64,000 bases of DNA from DASTFY01 sp963829955 (lineage in GTDB: Bacteria > Actinomycetota > Acidimicrobiia > Acidimicrobiales > Ilumatobacteraceae): positions 1-64,000 of the forward strand of contig CAWHKS010000011.1 of the NCBI GenBank assembly GCA_963829955.1. Reading direction: 5' to 3'. Numbering within the stretch: position 1 is the first letter of the stretch; each line of letters begins with the position of its first letter. Below are positions 60,672 through 64,000 of the stretch, piece after piece. The position numbers and the translations under genes were made by a program. The notes under the pieces were generated by a model. That model worked only from the letters and a program-made list of their open reading frames with translations, did not search any database and was not told where the DNA came from.

Positions 60672-61391
60672 ATGGCGCTGGTGGCCGTCGACGACCTGCA
60701 GAAGGCCTTCGGCGTCCCCGTCATCGACCACCTCTCGTTCTCGGTGGACGAGGGCGAGGCGGTCGGCATCGTCGGGCCCAACGGGGCCGGCAAGACGACG
60801 CTGCTGAACCTGATCGCCGGCGAGCTGGAGCCCGACGACGGCACCATCACCTTCGAGGGGCGGGACATCACCCACGCCCGCCCCGACCTGCGGGCCAAGG
60901 CGGGGATCGCCCGCACGGCGCAGATCCCCAGGCCCTTCGAGGGGCTGACCGTCTTCGAGAACGTGCTCGTCGGCGCCACCTTCGGCACCACCGCACACCG
61001 GCGGGAAGCAACCGACCGCGCCGTAGCCGCGCTGGAGCAGGCCGGCATGCTCCAGAAGGCCAACCTCGCCGCCGGGAGCCTGGGCCTGCTGGACCGCAAG
61101 CGGCTCGAGCTGGCCCGGGCCCTCGCCACGCGACCCAAGGTGCTGCTGCTCGACGAGATCGCCGGAGGTCTGACCGAGGCCGAGGTGCACGAGCTGATCG
61201 ACAGGATCAGGGAGATCCACGCCGGGGGAGTCACCATCGTCTGGATCGAACACATCGTCCACGCCCTCCTGGCCGTGGTCGGTCGCATCATGGCGATGAA
61301 CTTCGGCCGGAAGATCGCCGAGGGCGAGCCCCGCGAGGTCATGGCCAGCGCTGCCGTGCGCGAGGTGTACCTCGGGGTAGGGGAGGGCTGA
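60672..61391 (+). CDS. ABC transporter ATPase, LivG-type
   Basis: A 239-residue ATP-binding subunit for a branched-chain/aromatic ABC importer. Walker A is GPNGAGKTTL (about 37-46) and Walker B is VLLLDEIAGGL; the His switch is in VWIEHIVHALL. The signature loop is AGSLGLLDRKRLELARAL, in which the canonical LSxGQ is reduced to LGLLD, as in a subset of LivG-like proteins. The Q-loop is TAQIPRPFEGLTVFENV. Start ATG 60672, 3 bp after the P450 stop; partner livF begins 3 bp later. Confidence 0.92.
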   Translation: MALVAVDDLQKAFGVPVIDHLSFSVDEGEAVGIVGPNGAGKTTLLNLIAGELEPDDGTITFEGRDITHARPDLRAKAGIARTAQIPRPFEGLTVFENVLVGATFGTTAHRREATDRAVAALEQAGMLQKANLAAGSLGLLDRKRLELARALATRPKVLLLDEIAGGLTEAEVHELIDRIREIHAGGVTIVWIEHIVHALLAVVGRIMAMNFGRKIAEGEPREVMASAAVREVYLGVGEG

Positions 61392-61394
61392 CCG

Positions 61395-62092
61395 GTGGCG
61401 GCCCTGGAGGTCGAGGCCCTGGACGCCGGTTACGGCGACTTTCAGGCCCTCTACGGGCTGTCCCTGCGGGTGGGCAGCGGCGAGACCATCGCCATCATCG
61501 GTGCGAATGGAGCGGGCAAGACGACGCTGCTGCGCGCCGTCATGGGGCAGGTCCGGGTGCGGAGCGGGTCGATCCGCTACGACGGGCTCGACCTGGCCGG
61601 CGTGCCGACCCACGAGCGGGTCCGGCGGGGCATGGGCCTGGTCCCCGAGGGCCGTCGCCTCTTCCCGAGCCTGTCCGTGGAGGAGAACCTCATGATCGGC
61701 GGGTACCGCCGCCGCCCCGGGCGCTGGACGATCGACGAGGTCGTCGGCGTCTTCCCGATGCTCGAGCGGCTGCTGAAGCGGCGTCGTCGACGCTGTCGGG
61801 CGGTGAGCAGCAGTCGGTCGCCATCGGCCGCACGCTGATGGCCAACCCCGACTTGATCCTGCTGGACGAGGTGTCGCTCGGGCTGGCCCCGGTCGTCGTG
61901 CGCAGCCTGTACGACGCGCTACCGTGGATCGTGCAGGTCGGCACCACCGTGGTCGTCGTCGAGCAGGACATCACGCTCGCCCTCGACGTGGCGGACCGCG
62001 TCTACTGCCTGCTGGAGGGGCGGGTCTCGCTGACCGGAGCGCCCGGGGAGCTCACCCGGGACGCCATCACGACCGCGTACTTCGGGGTGTAG
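61395..62092 (+). CDS. ABC transporter ATPase, LivF-type (frameshifted)
   Basis: A second ATPase of about 232 residues after repair. The N-terminus EVEALDAGYGDFQALYG, Walker A in GANGAGKTTL, and LVPEGRRLFPSLSVEENLMI are in the first frame. After MLERLLKRR the frame is lost at about 61778-61788 (one base missing). In the other frame it continues SSTLSGGEQQSVAIGRTLM and the Walker B ILLDEVSLGLAP, then VVVVEQDITLALDVADRVY to the stop at 62092. Start GTG 61395. The motifs are all intact across the break, supporting a sequencing indel rather than decay. Confidence 0.88.
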
Positions 62093-62095
62093 GGC

Positions 62096-62967
62096 ATGGA
62101 TTGGGTCAACGCCGTCATCCAGGGGATCCTCACCGGCGGGCTCTACGCGCTGTTCGCCACCGGCCTGTCGCTCGCCTTCGGCGTCATGCGTTTCGTCAAC
62201 CTGGCCCACGGCGACCTCGCCATCCTGGCCGCCTACCTCACGCTGTCGACATCGGCCGTCGTGGGCGTCGGCTACTGGCCGTCCATGGTGATCGTGGTCC
62301 TCGTGATGTTCGTCGTCGGCTACGTGGGGCAGCGAGGACTGTTCAACTTCACCCTCGGCGAGGACCCCCTGCCCGGCATCCTCGTCAGCTTCGGTGTCGG
62401 CATCGTGATCCAGAACGCGCTGCAGGAGCACTACACGGCCACCGACCGCAGCATCGACCTCGGCCCGATCCTGACCGACTCGGTGACCATCACCGACGAC
62501 ATCAGCATCGGCCTGTTCCCCCTGCTCACGCTGGCCGTCGCCGTCGTGGTGCTGATCGCGCTGCAAACCTTTTCTCGCGGACGTCGATCGGCCGGGCGTT
62601 CCGCGCCACCGCTGACGACCCGCAAACCGCGCAGCTCATGGGCATCAACGACAAGCGCCTCTACGGCGTCGCGATGGCCATCGCCTTCGCCACGGTGGCC
62701 CTGGCCGGCTTCTTCCGGGGCGCCCGCACCTCGTTCTCGCCGAGCTCCGGCGGCGGCATCCTGCTGTTCGCCTTCGAGGCCGTCGTCATCGGCGGCCTGG
62801 GCTCGCTGTGGGGGACGCTGGTCGGCGGCATCGTGCTCGGCGTCGCCCAAGGTGTCGGCAATCAGGCCTGGATCGGATGGGACCTGCTGGCCGGCCACCT
62901 GGTGTTCCTGTTTGTCCTCCTCGTGCGGCCGCGGGGTCTCGTGAGCGCTGGAGGCAGAGGCCTGTGA
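62096..62967 (+). CDS. ABC transporter permease, LivH-type (frameshifted)
   Basis: A membrane permease of about 290 residues. The first frame has VIQGILTGGLYALFATGLSL, FVNLAHGDLAILAAYL, and GILVSFGVGIVIQNAL. At the ACCTTTTCTC run (about 62561-62573) one base is missing. The next frame gives SRTSIGRAFRATADDPQTA, MGINDKRLYGVAMAIAF and FEAVVIGGLGSLWGTLVGG, the EAA-like loop of Liv permeases. Stop 62967. Start ATG 62096 lies 3 bp after livF. Confidence 0.87.
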
Positions 62968-62991
62968 AGCGTCCGCGCCACGTTCGTCAGG

Positions 62992-64000
62992 ATGGGCGGG
63001 GTCCCCGCCGGAAGCTTTGCCTCCGGTGGGGTGCTCTCATGGAGGGGAGCGGGACATAACCCAGCCGGTCGAGACGATCGAACAGGGACGGTTCCACGTG
63101 GTCCGCACGTCGACGGGGTCGACGGTCGGGACGGGGCGGTCATCGTCGCGACGGTGTTCTTCGCGCTGTTCCCGCTGTGGGGGAGGACAGCACGAAGCTC
63201 ACGCTGGTGCAGATCTTCTACTACCTCTCCCTGGCCCAGATGTGGAAACTGCTGGCCGGGTACGCCGGCTTGGTGACGGTGGGCCAGCAGGGGTCCGTGG
63301 GCGTCGCCGCGTACACGTTGTTCGTGCTGAGCGAGCGGCACAACGTCGACCCATTCGTCGCCATCGTGCTGGCCGGGGTGCTCGTGGCCGCGCTGTCCAA
63401 CCCTGTCGCGTTGTTCGCCTTCCGGTTGCAGGGCGGTTACTTCGGGATCGGCACCTGGGTGATCGCCGAGGTGTTCCGATTGGCGACGCTGCGCATCGAG
63501 TCGCTGGGCGCGGGCAACGTGCAGTCGTTGACGGTGAAGAACACGTTCGCCGGCTACTCCCTGGAGAGCAGGCGGGACCTCATCTACTGGGCATCGCTGG
63601 GTCTCGCCGTCGGCGCGACGCTGATCGTGGTGCTCATCCTGCGCTCCCGACGCGGTCTGGCCATGCAGGCGGCCCGGGGACTCCGAGCTGGGCGCCCGCT
63701 GCTTGGGGGTCAACGTGCGCAACACCAAGCTGCTGATGTGGGTGATCGCCGCACTGTGGACGGGCGCCACGGGCGCGTCGATCCACCTGAACAGCTCGAC
63801 CGTCACCAACCAGGACGCCTTCAGCGTGCTGTCGTGGACCGCGTCGGTCGTGTTCATCGTGGTCATCGGCGGCGTCGGGAGCGAAGATCGGCCCGATCAT
63901 CGGCGTCGTCATCTTCTGGTTCATCACCGACCGCTTCGAGGACTCCGACACCTGGCGCTTCATCATCCTCGGCTCGGTGGCGGTCGTCATGGCCGCGGGC
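62992..64000 (+). CDS. ABC transporter permease, LivM-type (partial, three frameshifts)
   Basis: The last gene runs off the right edge. Recognisable permease sequence starts with VIVATVFFALFPLW at 63139. The frame then changes near 63180 (one base missing) to STKLTLVQIFYYLSLAQMWK, GYAGLVTVGQQGSVGVAAY and GGYFGIGTWVIAEVFRL. It changes again at 63676-63679 (one extra G) to LGARCLGVNVRNTKLLMWV, and at 63883 (one extra G) to KIGPIIGVVIFWFITDRF. The true start is unclear: ATG 62992 is in the first frame, but its first 45 residues do not resemble a permease N-terminus. The family call is firm, while the exact start and ends are not. Confidence 0.75.
63003..63031 (+). other. Hairpin between the two permease genes
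   Basis: CCCC-G-CCGGA (63003-63012) pairs with TCCGG-T-GGGG (63022-63031), a 10-bp stem with one G-U pair and a 9-nt loop. There is no T-run after it. It may stabilise or attenuate the mRNA between livH and livM, or it may lie within a longer livM N-terminus. Confidence 0.4.

Noticed and set aside
1..64000. tRNA, rRNA, CRISPR, transposase or integrase features
   Set aside because: I looked for cloverleaf-like arms, regularly spaced repeats and DDE or tyrosine-recombinase motifs and saw none. A dedicated tRNA scan would be needed to exclude a tRNA fully.

Overview
The window is GC-rich (about 70% by eye) and reads as a chromosomal segment of an actinobacterium. It carries MshC (mycothiol ligase), an F420:NADPH reductase and an F420-type luciferase-fold enzyme, an InhA/FabI-type reductase, and the PI/PIM lipid genes pgsA, patA and pimA. 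A deep non-mycobacterial lineage such as Acidimicrobiia is my inference, not shown by the sequence. I see no rRNA, tRNA, CRISPR array, insertion sequence or prophage. Many genes have a TANNNT box only 6-10 nt before an ATG/GTG, the mark of leaderless transcripts.

Layout. 1-5.2 kb: acyl-CoA synthetase, a small HTH protein behind an array of CGTCAA/TTGACG dyads, fabI, npdG, mshC. 5.2-15.4 kb: plsC, thrS, HIT phosphorylase, ECF sigma/anti-sigma pair, EF-G paralogue, pgsA, patA. 15.5-35.1 kb: lineage-specific material, including a reductase, an orphan phage-baseplate-V/VgrG-like protein, an LPXTG surface protein, a signal-less subtilase with a small partner, ileS, three consecutive membrane proteins with kinase-like folds, an orphan OpuAC-type lipoprotein, a Thr/Pro stalk protein, and a PaaX-like regulator divergent from a fatty acid desaturase. 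35.2-41.5 kb: pimA, lemA, htpX, DUF3048 lipoprotein, pdxS, pdxT, yebC. In Mycobacterium thrS-HIT-pgsA-patA-pimA and pdxS-pdxT-yebC lie close together, so this looks like that block opened by about 20 kb. 41.5-47.5 kb: PIN toxin-antitoxin pair, methyltransferase, AlkZ-like glycosylase, peroxiredoxin, secreted serine protease, VWA protein.

47.6-64 kb is a catabolic region. A divergent IclR regulator faces a complete hydroquinone ring-cleavage operon: two-subunit hydroquinone 1,2-dioxygenase, semialdehyde dehydrogenase, CoA-transferase alpha, and CoA-transferase beta fused in frame to maleylacetate reductase. Next is a tightly overlapping minus-strand operon (cyclase, cupin, two SDRs, second IclR). 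Facing it is a Liv/HAAT-type ABC uptake operon with a cytochrome P450 inserted between the Tat-lipoprotein binding protein and the ATPases. A reasonable model is import of an aromatic or cyclic substrate, oxidation by P450 and SDRs, and entry into hydroquinone cleavage to 3-oxoadipyl-CoA.

Twelve small indels break otherwise conserved reading frames, including essential ileS. Seven of them are in the last 6 kb. I read most as base-level sequence errors and annotate the broken genes across the shift.
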